Source: Rachicladosporium sp. CCFEE 5018 (Eukaryota > Ascomycota > Dothideomycetes > Cladosporiales > Cladosporiaceae). From it: 26,928 nt of DNA. This document shows positions 18,225 through 26,928 of this stretch, piece after piece. Numbering within the stretch: the first letter of the stretch is position 1; every line of letters begins with the position of its first letter. Below the pieces are notes generated by a model. The model had not been told where the DNA came from and did no database searches. It was given only the letters and a program-made list of their open reading frames with translations. Where the stretch lies: contig KZ111152.1 of assembly GCA_002077045.2 (NCBI GenBank), forward strand, positions 1,167,499-1,194,426, in the 5' to 3' direction. The translations under genes and the position numbers were made by a program.

Positions 18225-18866
18225 TCACTCAAACATGTCCCTGAACCCTTCAGGCGGTACTCCCTGCTTGCCGTACACTACCCTCGTTCCAATCCTCCTC
18301 CGATCTTCCCAAGGTTTCGTTCCCATCCGCTCCCAAGGATATACAATAGTCGGCGCATGACCAATAATCAGACTCTTGCTGATCGGCCCAAAGTTATTAC
18401 TGTCATTGCTACTTCGCCAGTTGTCACCCTCAACCCACACATGCCCAAACGGCACCTCGAACTTCGGTCCCATCTGATCCCAGCTTTCCGCTTGAGTTCG
18501 ATCGGCTTCCTCACGTCCAGAGCTACGATCCACACCTCCAGGCCTCCGGCGCGGATCAAGAATCACAGTGTCTCCTTCGAGAGCCACAACGCGCTTCACT
18601 GCTGTCCTGTCGGGGCGCTGTGGGGAGCGGTAAGTCACCAATTCGCCTCGCACGAGATTCGCACTGGGAGACACCTTGGACCAAAGCACCCGGTCACAGC
18701 GGCCAGTGAGGTTGTAGTCTGGGGACAGCGTTGGGGACATCGAGGTCCCCGTCACGGGGGTGATCTCGTAGAGATTGTCCTGGATTGCTACTGCTGCAGC
18801 GGCTGGAACAGTGACAGCAAGTATCAGACGGCGGACTGCGCGGGGGTAAGAAAAGCGGGCGGCCAT
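18225..18866 (-). CDS. IMP2: Imp2-like mitochondrial inner membrane protease subunit, right copy
   Basis: Identical in sequence to 8138-8779, 213 residues, with the Ser42/Lys90 dyad intact. No difference from the left copy was found. Confidence 0.85.
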   Translation of the reverse strand: MAARFSYPRAVRRLILAVTVPAAAAVAIQDNLYEITPVTGTSMSPTLSPDYNLTGRCDRVLWSKVSPSANLVRGELVTYRSPQRPDRTAVKRVVALEGDTVILDPRRRPGGVDRSSGREEADRTQAESWDQMGPKFEVPFGHVWVEGDNWRSSNDSNNFGPISKSLIIGHAPTIVYPWERMGTKPWEDRRRIGTRVVYGKQGVPPEGFRDMFE

Positions 18867-19137
18867 GGAGAAGGTCGCAATGCCCAGATAATCTTTCGAC
18901 TGGTCAACATCAAAACATGATGGTTGCAGAGCCTCGACCCTCCAAACAAGTCTCGCTTCTACTGTAGTGGGAGTAACCGCACCGATTGAGACAAACTTCT
19001 TTACGATGTATCGGAGTATCTTCCTCCGAGGCAGCCGAGGTGACGGACTCCAATGGCACACCGCACACAAAGTTATGCGGCATGACTGTTGGTTTACTTG
19101 AGATCACTTGTGACCAAAGAGTCAAATAGGATCAAGA
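18867..19137. promoter_or_regulatory. Divergent promoter IMP2 / phosphatase, right copy
   Basis: Identical to 8780-9050. No clear core-promoter motif. Confidence 0.5.
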
Positions 19138-20014
19138 ATGGGCTCCAACTCCCTCCCCTCGCCGCCCTTCATTGAGATCGAAGGCATAGCCAACTTCCGC
19201 GACATAGGTGGCTATCCTACGACATCCTCCAAGAAAGTCCGTAATGGCTTGGTGTATCGAGCTGCCGACCCATCAAAGGTGACACTAGAAGGGCTGAAGA
19301 AGATGAAGGAGGAATTAGGTATGGTACGTCTCTGCTTCCCCGTAAATCCCACTCATTTACTCACAACGGACAGGTATTACAACAATCTTCGACTTCCGCT
19401 CTCTCCCCGAGCTCCAACGCACGGGTCCAGAATGGGCAGACGTCGAGACAGATCATCCCGACCCCTTCGCCCCGTACGGCATAACCCGCCACTGGACGCC
19501 AGTCTTCGCTGCCCAGGACTACGGCCCAGAGCAAGTGGCCCTCCGCTACAAGCACTACACGCGCTCCGGAACCGAGGGGTTCGTGCAAGCGTACCGCGAC
19601 ATCCTTTCCTCAGGAACCGAAGCGTACGAGAAAGTGTTCCGGCACTTGGCGCAGGAGGCACCCGGAGGGTGTTTGGTGCACTGCACGGCTGGCAAGGATC
19701 GCACGGGCGTGCTGGTCGCGTTGTTGTTCTTGCTTGTGGGGGTTGAGCATGAGGTTATTGCTGAAGAGTACAGTTTTACCGATCTAGGGCTGCAGCATCT
19801 CAAGCCAATGTTCATTGAGAGGCTGCTGAGGAATCCTGCGTTAGCGGGCGACGAAGCCGGCGTGGCGAATATGGTGAGCTCGAGAAAGGAGTGCATGCGA
19901 GATAGCATCGTGATGATCAACGAGGAATTCGGCGGTGCGGAGACGTATATCAAGGATAGATGTGGGCTGAGCCAGCAAGAAGTGGACTGGCTGAAGAGGA
20001 ATCTAGTGGCATGA
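19138..20014 (+). CDS. Tyr_phosphatase3-type protein phosphatase, right copy
   Basis: Identical to 9051-9927. Exons 19138-19318 and 19374-20014, 273 residues, P-loop HCTAGKDRTG intact. Confidence 0.83.
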
Positions 20015-20133
20015 ATTACCTCAGCAGTTGTGTACCGGAGATCTTTCCATATTACACATCATACATACAAGCCCAGCCACGCAAAGCGTCTAGCCAGTCA
20101 CGCGACAAACACACCTCTGCTTTTGCCTGCCGC

Positions 20134-21661
20134 TCACTTCATAGCTATGCGAAATTGCTCCCCCAAATCTGCGAGTGCTTTGGCGCTCAGCTGTCCCTGA
20201 TTGACCAAATGCCTTCCAAGCAACTTCACGACCTCGACCTGCTCTTCGGGCGTCAGACTCGTGATCGCAGTCTCGATTACCGATCCGGGTGAGGCACGAT
20301 ACACCGCGATGAAGCTCTGGTAGTACATGAATGCGAAGAACCCCATGATGAACTGACAATCCATGCGATCCGTAATCCCGCCGTGGCCAGGGATGGAGTC
20401 GCCAAAGTCTTTGATGTTGAAGGTTCGCTTGAGGCCCGACGCGAAGAAGCCTCCAAATGGGGCGATCAAGGAGGCGAACGTAGCCATAATGAAGATATGG
20501 AACTGCATCGGCGAGATCTGGACCGTTGTGGGGAGGTGTGTCCAAGTCGGCGGAATGAATGGAACCTGATAGGTGTGTGCGATGAAGACTGGGTTTGGGA
20601 CGCACTCGAGGCCAGTGAAGATGTTTGCTCCGAGATCGTTCACAGGGCAGATGAAGTATTTGTAGCGCATGAGGATGTTGGTCATGCCGAAGCCGAAGAG
20701 GACTGTGAAAAGCCAGGCGCCGACGAAACCTGGAATTGAGATTAGCACTAGGTCTGTCAAAGGAGCTGTGTTTAAACTTGCCTTCTACCGTCTTCTTTGG
20801 ACTGAGTTTGATGAGCTGTGTCCGGCCAATTGTGATGCCGACTATGTAGGCGAAGATGTCGTTCGTGATCACCAAGCTGACCGGGATAAAGAACCAGATC
20901 ATACCCTCGAAGATGTTGTTCATGATGAAGTGGGCTTGTACTACGATCAGGTAGAGCGCCATGTGTGTCCATGCGAATTGCGTGAATTGAAATCGGTAGT
21001 GGCCTTTTTGCAGCGATCCGACGAAGAATACGAAGCCTGTCACTTGTCAGCTATAGCAGCGCGGGTTTAGGACATCGCTCGACATACCCATAACATAAAG
21101 CATGAACGAGATGAAGCGATGGTGCGTCGCGAACGGCAACAACACCTTGTCAATCAGCACAATATGCTTGAAGTAGTAGATCACACTCTCCCCGTACAGG
21201 AAATACATCGTCGTCCCCAGGAAATACCAATTCAGCGTCTTCGTAAACTGCAGACTCCGCGCTCGCATGGGCACATTCGAAATCGCAATCACCTCGTTGA
21301 AGCTCACAATCTGCAGCGCCGTGACAATGATGATCATGTAAATGTGCCCAGCGAACATGGCGCCGAAGAACACCGCGATCATGACCAGCGTCCATATCGT
21401 CCGCGTGATGAAGGTCTGCTTCTTCTTCGCGTACTCTTCTTGTGCGGTTGGCTGGGGCGCTTTCTCGTCTTCTGTCGCCCAGCCTTCGGTCATGCCTGTG
21501 TCTTGTCGGCCGTAGTCTGGTCGTGTTGGGTGGCCGTTGCGGACGGGGCTTTTGGCGCCGTTGGCGCGGGAGGTGGAGCGGCCTTCGGCGGGGGAGTCGC
21601 TGCCTCTACTTAGGCGGCGCTCGCGGTGTTGGAACTTGACGTCCTTCTTGGGTTTCGTCAT
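20134..21661 (-). CDS. CDS1: CDP-diacylglycerol synthase, right copy
   Basis: Identical to 10047-11574. Exons 21088-21661, 20782-21036 and 20134-20729, 474 residues. Intron 2 (20730-20781) again has the GCAAGT donor, so the GC base is present in both contigs; if they share reads this is not fully independent support. Confidence 0.93.
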
Positions 21662-22137
21662 CTTCGCCTATCGCCCAGATGAACTCTCGTGGTCTCCTTG
21701 CTGCCTATTGCTGTAGCACGCGACGATTGCCGGAGTGGGGTCCGCTTGCTCCTGAGCAGCAGTCACTGGAGAGCGCGTAAGGGTGACTGATCGATTCCCA
21801 AAACTCCAACACGGCCAACAGTCGCAACAGATGCGAAGAAGCACTTGTCGCGTGGACTTATACCACCAACATCAGCTTGCGTCCGGCGTCTTCCTACAGA
21901 ATCAAGCCTTCGATGTGCAGTGACGTCGGCTTGGCAAATTGCATGTGAATCCGAGTCGCGTCGACGCGAGCTCGATTTAGCCCCACGTTTGGAGGAAGTC
22001 AACACTGACATTCACTTCATCCTCTCAGCGGACTGATCTGGCTTCTTAGTCCTCACAGGTGCAGTGGCGAGGAGCCTTGTAGCGTCGACGTGCTGTAGAG
22101 CATTGTCAGGTGGCAATGGCTGGGGAAGGTAGTCACG
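21662..22137. promoter_or_regulatory. Divergent promoter CDS1 / ATRIP-like gene, right copy
   Basis: Identical to 11575-12050: palindrome at 21956-21969, CRE-like site at 21921-21927, and overlapping uORF from 22116. Confidence 0.5.
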
Positions 22138-24609
22138 ATGGCAGAAGAGGACTTTTTCTCCGACGGTGAGCTAGACGATATTCCCGACAACACTCTCCTA
22201 GAACTCGAGCAACATGCCATCTCGTCTACACAGCGTGTTCAAGTTGCACGTCCACCGCCGCCACCCCTGCAGCGGAACCAGCCGAGTGCGGCGAGCGTGC
22301 AAAGATCGCAGAGGCTAGCTAAGAATGCACCATGGCGGCCGCCACAGCCCCGGGCAAGGCTACAGTCTTATGCAGAAGCTCGTCCAGCATCTCGACCGGT
22401 AGATCCACCATCGTCGGACTATGGCTTTGACGAGGAGAATGTCATCGATCTGGATGAGCCGTCCATGATCATCCAGCCAGCCTCTGGCCCACAGTCTCGG
22501 ACCAATCCACGTCTGCCCTCACGGCCGCTCTCAGCTCATGAAAGGAAGGCTGTGCTAGACGCTGAGACTGCCGCAGCGTTCGCAGCTGCTGATGCCGAGC
22601 TCGGCGTGTTTTCAGACCATACATGGCCACGTGCGGGCGGGCACCAGGAACAGGCAATTGCTGGAGCGGAAGCTACATCTCTACAGGCTCGCATTGCACA
22701 GCTGGAGGCCGAACAAGCTCGCCTTCGAAGAGCGGAGCAAGATGCTCGGGAGGCTGCGTTTGCCAAGCAAGGCGAGATTGCTATCGTGCGTTCAAATCAT
22801 GACAAGGCCACTCGCGAGTATGAGCGCCGCATCAGTGTCATGCAGAAGCTTCACGCAGACGAAGCAGCGAAGCACAAGGTGGAGCTCGAGTCCACGAGGA
22901 AGGAACGGGAAAAGATGGAGACGGACAATCGCTTTCTGCAGCACGATCTGGCTCAGGAGGCCGAGAGGACACAGCGACTCAATGGTCATAGCCGAAGCAA
23001 GACTGCTAAGAACAAAGTCACACCAGGTAAGGTCCGCAAGCATGGCCTCGGGGATGGCTTCGAGGACAGTGAGGTCCGCACAGCGAGCCCGAGCCGAAGT
23101 CGGGAGAAGACGAAGGATGGCACGCCGAAGGGTGGATTGAAGCGCAAGCGATCTGCGCACGACAGTCCGCTTCCTGCTCTGTCGTTCGACCAGCCTGCAC
23201 CCTCAGTGCATGAGTCGACCGTGCCAAGCGTCACAACGACTCAACTTGCGATCAGATCGCTGCAGCCATCGACCGAGCGTACGAGTCGCGAATTCGTCCA
23301 ACGCATGCTCAACCACAAGCGGAATCGGGACGTAGAACGCACGGTTGAAGTACTTACGAAATACTCCCTACCTACAGCACAAAACCGCTCGTTGGCTTCG
23401 ATCTTCCTCGATGCATTGACTTCGCCCCCACGCTCCAACGATGAGCATGCTCTCGTGCTGCAGGTCTCACGAGCTCTCCTCAAGCTGTGGACCGACTGTT
23501 TGCATGAGAAGTACTACATTCCACTCGGTCTGCTGCTTGACTTGCTTAAAGCCGATTTATTATTCGAACGAGCTCACGTCATATGCATGCTGATTGACGA
23601 TGCCGTGCCGCTTATCATGCGCTCTGTCGAGCTCATCGTCACGCCTTCAGTCCAGCCCTCACGCTATCAGACCCAGAGTGATAGCTTTGATCCGAAAGCG
23701 CACGAAGAGCTTGTCAACAGCTTGGAAGTGGACGATCTTATGGACTTCCTGCTCAACATCTCGCAATGTGCGGCATTGTCGGAAGACTCGACCACAGCGT
23801 TCTGGACCTCCATGTCGTTCACCATCACGTTGCTGACTCTACACAAAGGCCGGCCCATTTCTCAGCTCATTTCTGCGTTGCAAGTGCTTGCTACTTCGGT
23901 CACTCAGTCTTCATTCGGCGCGATATGCAAGGACACGACGCTGCAAGATCAACAAGAGCGGTACACCGTCGACCGCCTGACTCTGCTCCTCTTCGACACA
24001 CCAGAGGCGCCCAAGGGCGAGGAGTCATACCTGGACGAGGAGATTGCCGAGCTGCGGATCGAGATCTTATCTGTTCTAAGGCAGGTGTGCCTCACAGATC
24101 ACGGCGGGCAGCTGCTTGCACACCATCGCAACGCCATTGGCAGACTAGTCAGATTCCTTGACGCGCAAATCACGAGGCTATACACCACGCCTCCATCGCT
24201 TGGCATGGTTCGAGACGACGAACACGACGATATGCCAACAGCTCATGACCTCATCATCCGTACCGTCAACATGACAGTCCGACTGCTTCATCATCTCCTT
24301 CGCACCTTCGACTCGTCTATCGATCTCACGCAAAAGCTGGCAGCTACCTACGGTGGCTATCACAAGTTCCTCATTAGTCTCACGCGCGTGGCCTTTAGCG
24401 AGCAGCTCGTGTGCGAAGCCGGGATCGAAGATGAAGTCATCGAGGCTGCGCACGATATCCTGGACAACGTGCTGAGTCCAGAAGAAGGCGAGGCGATCGT
24501 AAAGGCTGTCGAGACTCCGAGGGGCACGCATAGTACGACTACGAGGCGAGATCCGAGGGGTGGGAGTCCGGGGGAGGCGATGGAAGTTGACGAGACGGAG
24601 GGGGATTGA
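22138..24609 (+). CDS. uvsD: ATRIP/Rad26/UvsD-like checkpoint protein, right copy
   Basis: Identical in protein sequence to 12051-14522, 823 residues, single exon. Acidic N-terminus, coiled coil (about 180-281) and helical C-terminal region as described there. No nucleotide difference noticed, which is surprising beside the roughly 2% difference in the promoter region 6 kb upstream. Confidence 0.72.
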   Translation: MAEEDFFSDGELDDIPDNTLLELEQHAISSTQRVQVARPPPPPLQRNQPSAASVQRSQRLAKNAPWRPPQPRARLQSYAEARPASRPVDPPSSDYGFDEENVIDLDEPSMIIQPASGPQSRTNPRLPSRPLSAHERKAVLDAETAAAFAAADAELGVFSDHTWPRAGGHQEQAIAGAEATSLQARIAQLEAEQARLRRAEQDAREAAFAKQGEIAIVRSNHDKATREYERRISVMQKLHADEAAKHKVELESTRKEREKMETDNRFLQHDLAQEAERTQRLNGHSRSKTAKNKVTPGKVRKHGLGDGFEDSEVRTASPSRSREKTKDGTPKGGLKRKRSAHDSPLPALSFDQPAPSVHESTVPSVTTTQLAIRSLQPSTERTSREFVQRMLNHKRNRDVERTVEVLTKYSLPTAQNRSLASIFLDALTSPPRSNDEHALVLQVSRALLKLWTDCLHEKYYIPLGLLLDLLKADLLFERAHVICMLIDDAVPLIMRSVELIVTPSVQPSRYQTQSDSFDPKAHEELVNSLEVDDLMDFLLNISQCAALSEDSTTAFWTSMSFTITLLTLHKGRPISQLISALQVLATSVTQSSFGAICKDTTLQDQQERYTVDRLTLLLFDTPEAPKGEESYLDEEIAELRIEILSVLRQVCLTDHGGQLLAHHRNAIGRLVRFLDAQITRLYTTPPSLGMVRDDEHDDMPTAHDLIIRTVNMTVRLLHHLLRTFDSSIDLTQKLAATYGGYHKFLISLTRVAFSEQLVCEAGIEDEVIEAAHDILDNVLSPEEGEAIVKAVETPRGTHSTTTRRDPRGGSPGEAMEVDETEGD

Positions 24610-24928
24610 CGAACACTGGCCCATTATGATCAATCACTGGACGCGGAACAGCAAGTCGCGAAGGCAGATTCCGACGCTGTCGTGGACTTCCATCAATCTC
24701 GGTACCTCGAAGATTCAAAGGCAGTACCTTAGATTGATGTTGACTCAGGAACGCATCGTCACAGGTACCAACGATGCGTACCCCGCTACATGAGCCCCAC
24801 AGATATTCCCGGACGCTGCGTGCATTATACTAAGTATGCGTTATCACCATCATCCTCATTGTGAAGCCAAGTCAGCATTGACGGAAATTTTGGACGCGCT
24901 CACACAATTATCACGTCTACATCGAAGT
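24610..24928 (+). promoter_or_regulatory. Intergenic with hairpin, right copy
   Basis: Identical to 14523-14841. The 9-bp inverted repeat is at 24751-24759 and 24771-24779. Confidence 0.45.
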
Positions 24929-26010
24929 ATGACCAGTCTACCGAAGCACATAGGATGGATCGGCCTAGGTGTCATGGGTTTGCCAATGGCCAGAAACCTA
25001 CTACAGAAGATGGACAGTGAGACTCAATTCTATGTGTTCGACGTTTCTGCAGACTCGATGGGACAGCTCGTGGATGAAGGGGCGAATCGAGTGCATGCCT
25101 GCAGTAGCTCCAAAGACGTTGCCGACAAGTCCGTATGCTTCAATGAACGCAGAGCAGCGTAGTCGATCGACCTACTGACTTCGAGAAGGACATCATCCTC
25201 TCTATGGTACCCGAAGGTAGCCATGTCCGAACTGTGTACCTGACCGAAAGCGCTGGCGTCCTGGCAAGCGATCTTGGCTCTAAAATCTTGATCGACTGCA
25301 GCACAATCGACACAGGCACGTCCCTCGACGTCCGCTCAGCAACCGCTGCCCAACACCCCAAAGCCAACTTCTATGATGCTCCTGTCTCCGGTGGCGCAAT
25401 AGGAGCCTCCAAAGCCACGCTTACCTTCATGCTCGGCTGCTCGACCACAGACCCTGATCTCCACCTCCTCACAACACTGCTCAGCTACATGGGCAGCAAC
25501 ATCTTCCCCTGCGGCGGCCCATCGCTCGGTCTTACAGCAAAGCTATGCAATAATTACTGTAGCGGTCTGATCGCCATCGCCGTCAGCGAAGCCATGAACA
25601 TCGGCATGTCATCTGGCATGGACCCGCGCGTTCTAGCAAATGTCTTTCATACTTCCACCGCGCAGTCAGCAATCTGCGACGACTGGTGTCCGGTTCCCGG
25701 TATCTGTCCGGAGGCACCTGCGAGCAGGGGCTATCAAGGTGGGTTTCGAGTGCAGTTGATGAAGAAGGATTTTGGGTTGGCGGTTGATACTGCGGAGAGG
25801 GTTGGAGTCAAGTTGGCGTTGGGAGAAAGTGGCTTGGGGGTTTATGAGGGGGCTAGTGCCGATGAGAAGTGTAGAGACTTGGACTCGAGGGTCGTGTTTA
25901 GGTATCTTGGAGGCCAAGAGGAATGGAGAGAGAAGTTCCCCGAGGAGGTTGAGCTCAATCGCGACGAAACGAGAGCGTTGCTTAAGAAGGCGAGGGAGTC
26001 GTCGAAGTGA
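24929..26010 (+). CDS. 3-hydroxyisobutyrate-dehydrogenase-like protein (complete copy)
   Basis: An NAD(P)-dependent beta-hydroxyacid dehydrogenase; 3-hydroxyisobutyrate oxidation in valine breakdown is the likely but unproven role. Exons 24929-25132 and 25189-26010 give 341 residues. The donor is GTATGC and the acceptor is the tandem GAGAAG: using the first AG (exon from 25186) adds one Lys. Motifs: Rossmann GLGVMG (12-17), substrate loop DAPVSGG (131-137), catalytic Lys186 in LTAKLCNN, and LMKKDFGLA in the C-terminal helical domain. Start chosen at ATG 24929, a few residues before the first strand. An in-frame ATG at 24836 would add 31 His/Arg-containing residues and could matter for mitochondrial import. 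The first 454 bp of this gene are repeated before the gap. Confidence 0.85.
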
Positions 26011-26366
26011 GCATCGCCTGGCAGCATCCTGGCAGCCGAATTCGAAGAAAGTATCACACAGATCGAATCCGCGCACTCGGACTTGGAACCGGACGAGCAT
26101 CCAATACTCGTCTATGTACGCCCAGACGAGCCTGGCGTGCGCATTTGACTATGTCACGCATGGCTTCGTTGGTAAGATCATCAGGGCAATGCACGCGGGA
26201 GCGGGGTTTTGGCGGGGCGATTCGCAGGAACTCGACGTCAGCCCAGTGTTCTGCAGGAACAGCGTACAAGCAGCAAAAGATACAAAGCGTACAACAAGGT
26301 CGTATGCTTTGCAGGTAAGTACTAATCTCTCACTTCACTAGCATTCGACCGGACATAGGTGTCAAG
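26011..26366. other. Intergenic, promoter of the GH130-type gene
   Basis: These 356 bp separate the hydroxyacid dehydrogenase stop from the next ATG. A GTAAGTACTAATC string at 26315 looks like fused donor and branch-site sequence; a TAG at 26358 would close a 44-bp 5' UTR intron, but the donor-to-branch distance is too short to trust. Nothing else recognised. Confidence 0.5.
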
Positions 26367-26928
26367 ATGCTCACCTCCCATCTCATCGTCGCTTTCCTCT
26401 CTTTGCACTTCACAGCCGCGCAGGCGACTTACTCCAACACCTCCTCCTCCGCTACTTCTCTTCCGTTCTCCATCACCCCGGATACAGTCGAAGGTGACCC
26501 CAACTATACCGCCCCGATCTTTCCGATCTTGCCGTTCAACCAATATGCCGGCAATCCGATTTTGGCGCCCAACCCGGCTAGTAACTTCGAGAGCGCGTAT
26601 CTGTATAACCCCACTGCGATCGTCCTGAACGAGACGATCTTCTTGCTGTATAGGGCACAGAACGAGAGTAAAGTCAGCTCGGTGGGTTTGGCTTGGAGTA
26701 CAGATGGGACGACGTTTGTAGGTCTCTCCATCTCAAATCACCACTTGACTTTGATCGTACGGACGTTGTCCAGCGTAGCATGGTCGAACAGGAGTATGAT
26801 CCCAGAACGCTGACCGTGTACGACCAGACCCGCCTCAACCGCCCCATCATCTACGCCACCGAGCCCTGGGAGCAAGGCGGCGGCACAGAAGATCCCCGCA
26901 TAGTCCGCGTGAATGGGACTTTCTACGT
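26367..26928 (+). CDS. Secreted GH130-type glycosidase/phosphorylase, 3'-truncated by the window edge
   Basis: Start at ATG 26367. The first 18-20 residues (MLTSHLIVAFLSLHFTAAQA) are a clear signal peptide. GAGNPIL-like text appears as QYAGNPILAPNPAS, followed by YNPTAIVLNETIFLLYRAQ and GLAWSTDGTTF, which match the first blades of the five-bladed propeller of GH130 (beta-mannoside phosphorylases and related enzymes). Exon 1 is 26367-26717 with donor GTAGGT. Exon 2 starts at 26828 (110-bp intron) or 26774 (56-bp intron), both in phase; the first choice reads directly from DGTTF into TRLNRPII. Further on, EQGGGTEDPRIVR is the family's GxEDPR motif. The gene continues beyond 26928. Substrate unknown; GH43-like or GH32-like propellers are less likely alternatives. 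Confidence 0.75.

Larger units (their letters stand above)
15396..25382. repeat. Right copy of 9,987-bp direct duplication
   Basis: Equals 5309-15295 at an offset of +10,087, with the substitutions listed there confined to 15659-17526. It begins inside the sugar transporter at the first base after the gap and matches the left copy until the left copy ends. Beyond 25382 the hydroxyacid dehydrogenase continues intact, which the left copy cannot show. Confidence 0.95.

Noticed and set aside
5309..25382. A genuine recent tandem duplication of five complete genes
   Set aside because: Possible, but the copies begin and end exactly at a placeholder gap and each cut gene is whole in the other copy, which is just what overlapping contigs give. 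Reported as the less likely explanation.
25772..26341. 189-codon open frame on the + strand
   Set aside because: Its first part is a shifted frame of the hydroxyacid dehydrogenase, and the rest is low-similarity sequence with no domain or start context.
26315..26358. 44-bp intron in the 5' UTR of the GH130-type gene
   Set aside because: GTAAGT is followed at once by TACTAAT, too close for donor and branch site to be used together, so I do not annotate it.
1..26928. Mobile elements, tRNA or other RNA genes, CRISPR or phage features
   Set aside because: I saw no transposase or reverse-transcriptase motifs, terminal repeats, tRNA-like B-boxes with paired arms, or spaced repeats. The only long repeat is the contig-style duplication.

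Overview
The window is nuclear DNA from a filamentous ascomycete. Genes are compact and mostly carry one to three spliceosomal introns of about 51-64 bp, with GT(A/G)NG(T/C) donors and CTGAC/CTAAT branch sites. The proteins are typically fungal: a New1/Elf1-type EF3-like ATPase, a fungal MFS sugar transporter, an Imp2 protease subunit and a Rad26/UvsD-type checkpoint protein. A Dothideomycete is my best guess from general gene style. Nothing in the window fixes the species.

Layout, left to right: the 3' part of a NEW1-like gene (+, 3-3254); a convergent MFS sugar transporter (-, 3665-5785, four exons); a 1.06 kb divergent promoter region; a tartrate/D-malate-type dehydrogenase (+, 6849-8012); IMP2 (-, 8138-8779); a Tyr_phosphatase3-type phosphatase (+, 9051-9927); the CDP-diacylglycerol synthase CDS1 (-, 10047-11574); an ATRIP-like checkpoint gene (+, 12051-14522); and the start of a 3-hydroxyisobutyrate-dehydrogenase-like gene (+, 14842-15295), cut by 100 Ns at 15296-15395. 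After the gap the same 9,987 bp appear again (5309-15295 is repeated at 15396-25382, offset exactly 10,087, no indels). The hydroxyacid dehydrogenase is completed at 26010 and a secreted GH130-type protein starts at 26367 and runs off the end.

The main structural fact is that duplication. Both copies stop exactly at the run of 100 Ns, and the two genes cut there (transporter and hydroxyacid dehydrogenase) are each intact in the other copy. The simplest reading is two overlapping contigs, or haplotigs, scaffolded end to end without merging, so the true locus would have one copy of each gene. By eye I count 29 substitutions between the copies. All lie in 5572-7439, mostly in the shared promoter. 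In coding sequence five of seven are silent. From 7440 to 15295 the copies look identical. This is what two real alleles or homeologues would look like, followed by a tract that is homozygous, converted or assembled from one haplotype.

The genes do not form an obvious pathway or secondary-metabolite cluster. They are mostly housekeeping genes on alternating strands: translation, phospholipid synthesis, mitochondrial protein processing, DNA-damage checkpoint and organic-acid or branched-chain catabolism. I found no CRISPR, prophage, transposon or RNA gene, and no convincing undescribed system. Smaller points of interest are a GC-AG intron in CDS1, a NAGNAG acceptor in the hydroxyacid dehydrogenase gene, overlapping or short uORFs, paired CreA-like sites, and palindromes in promoters.
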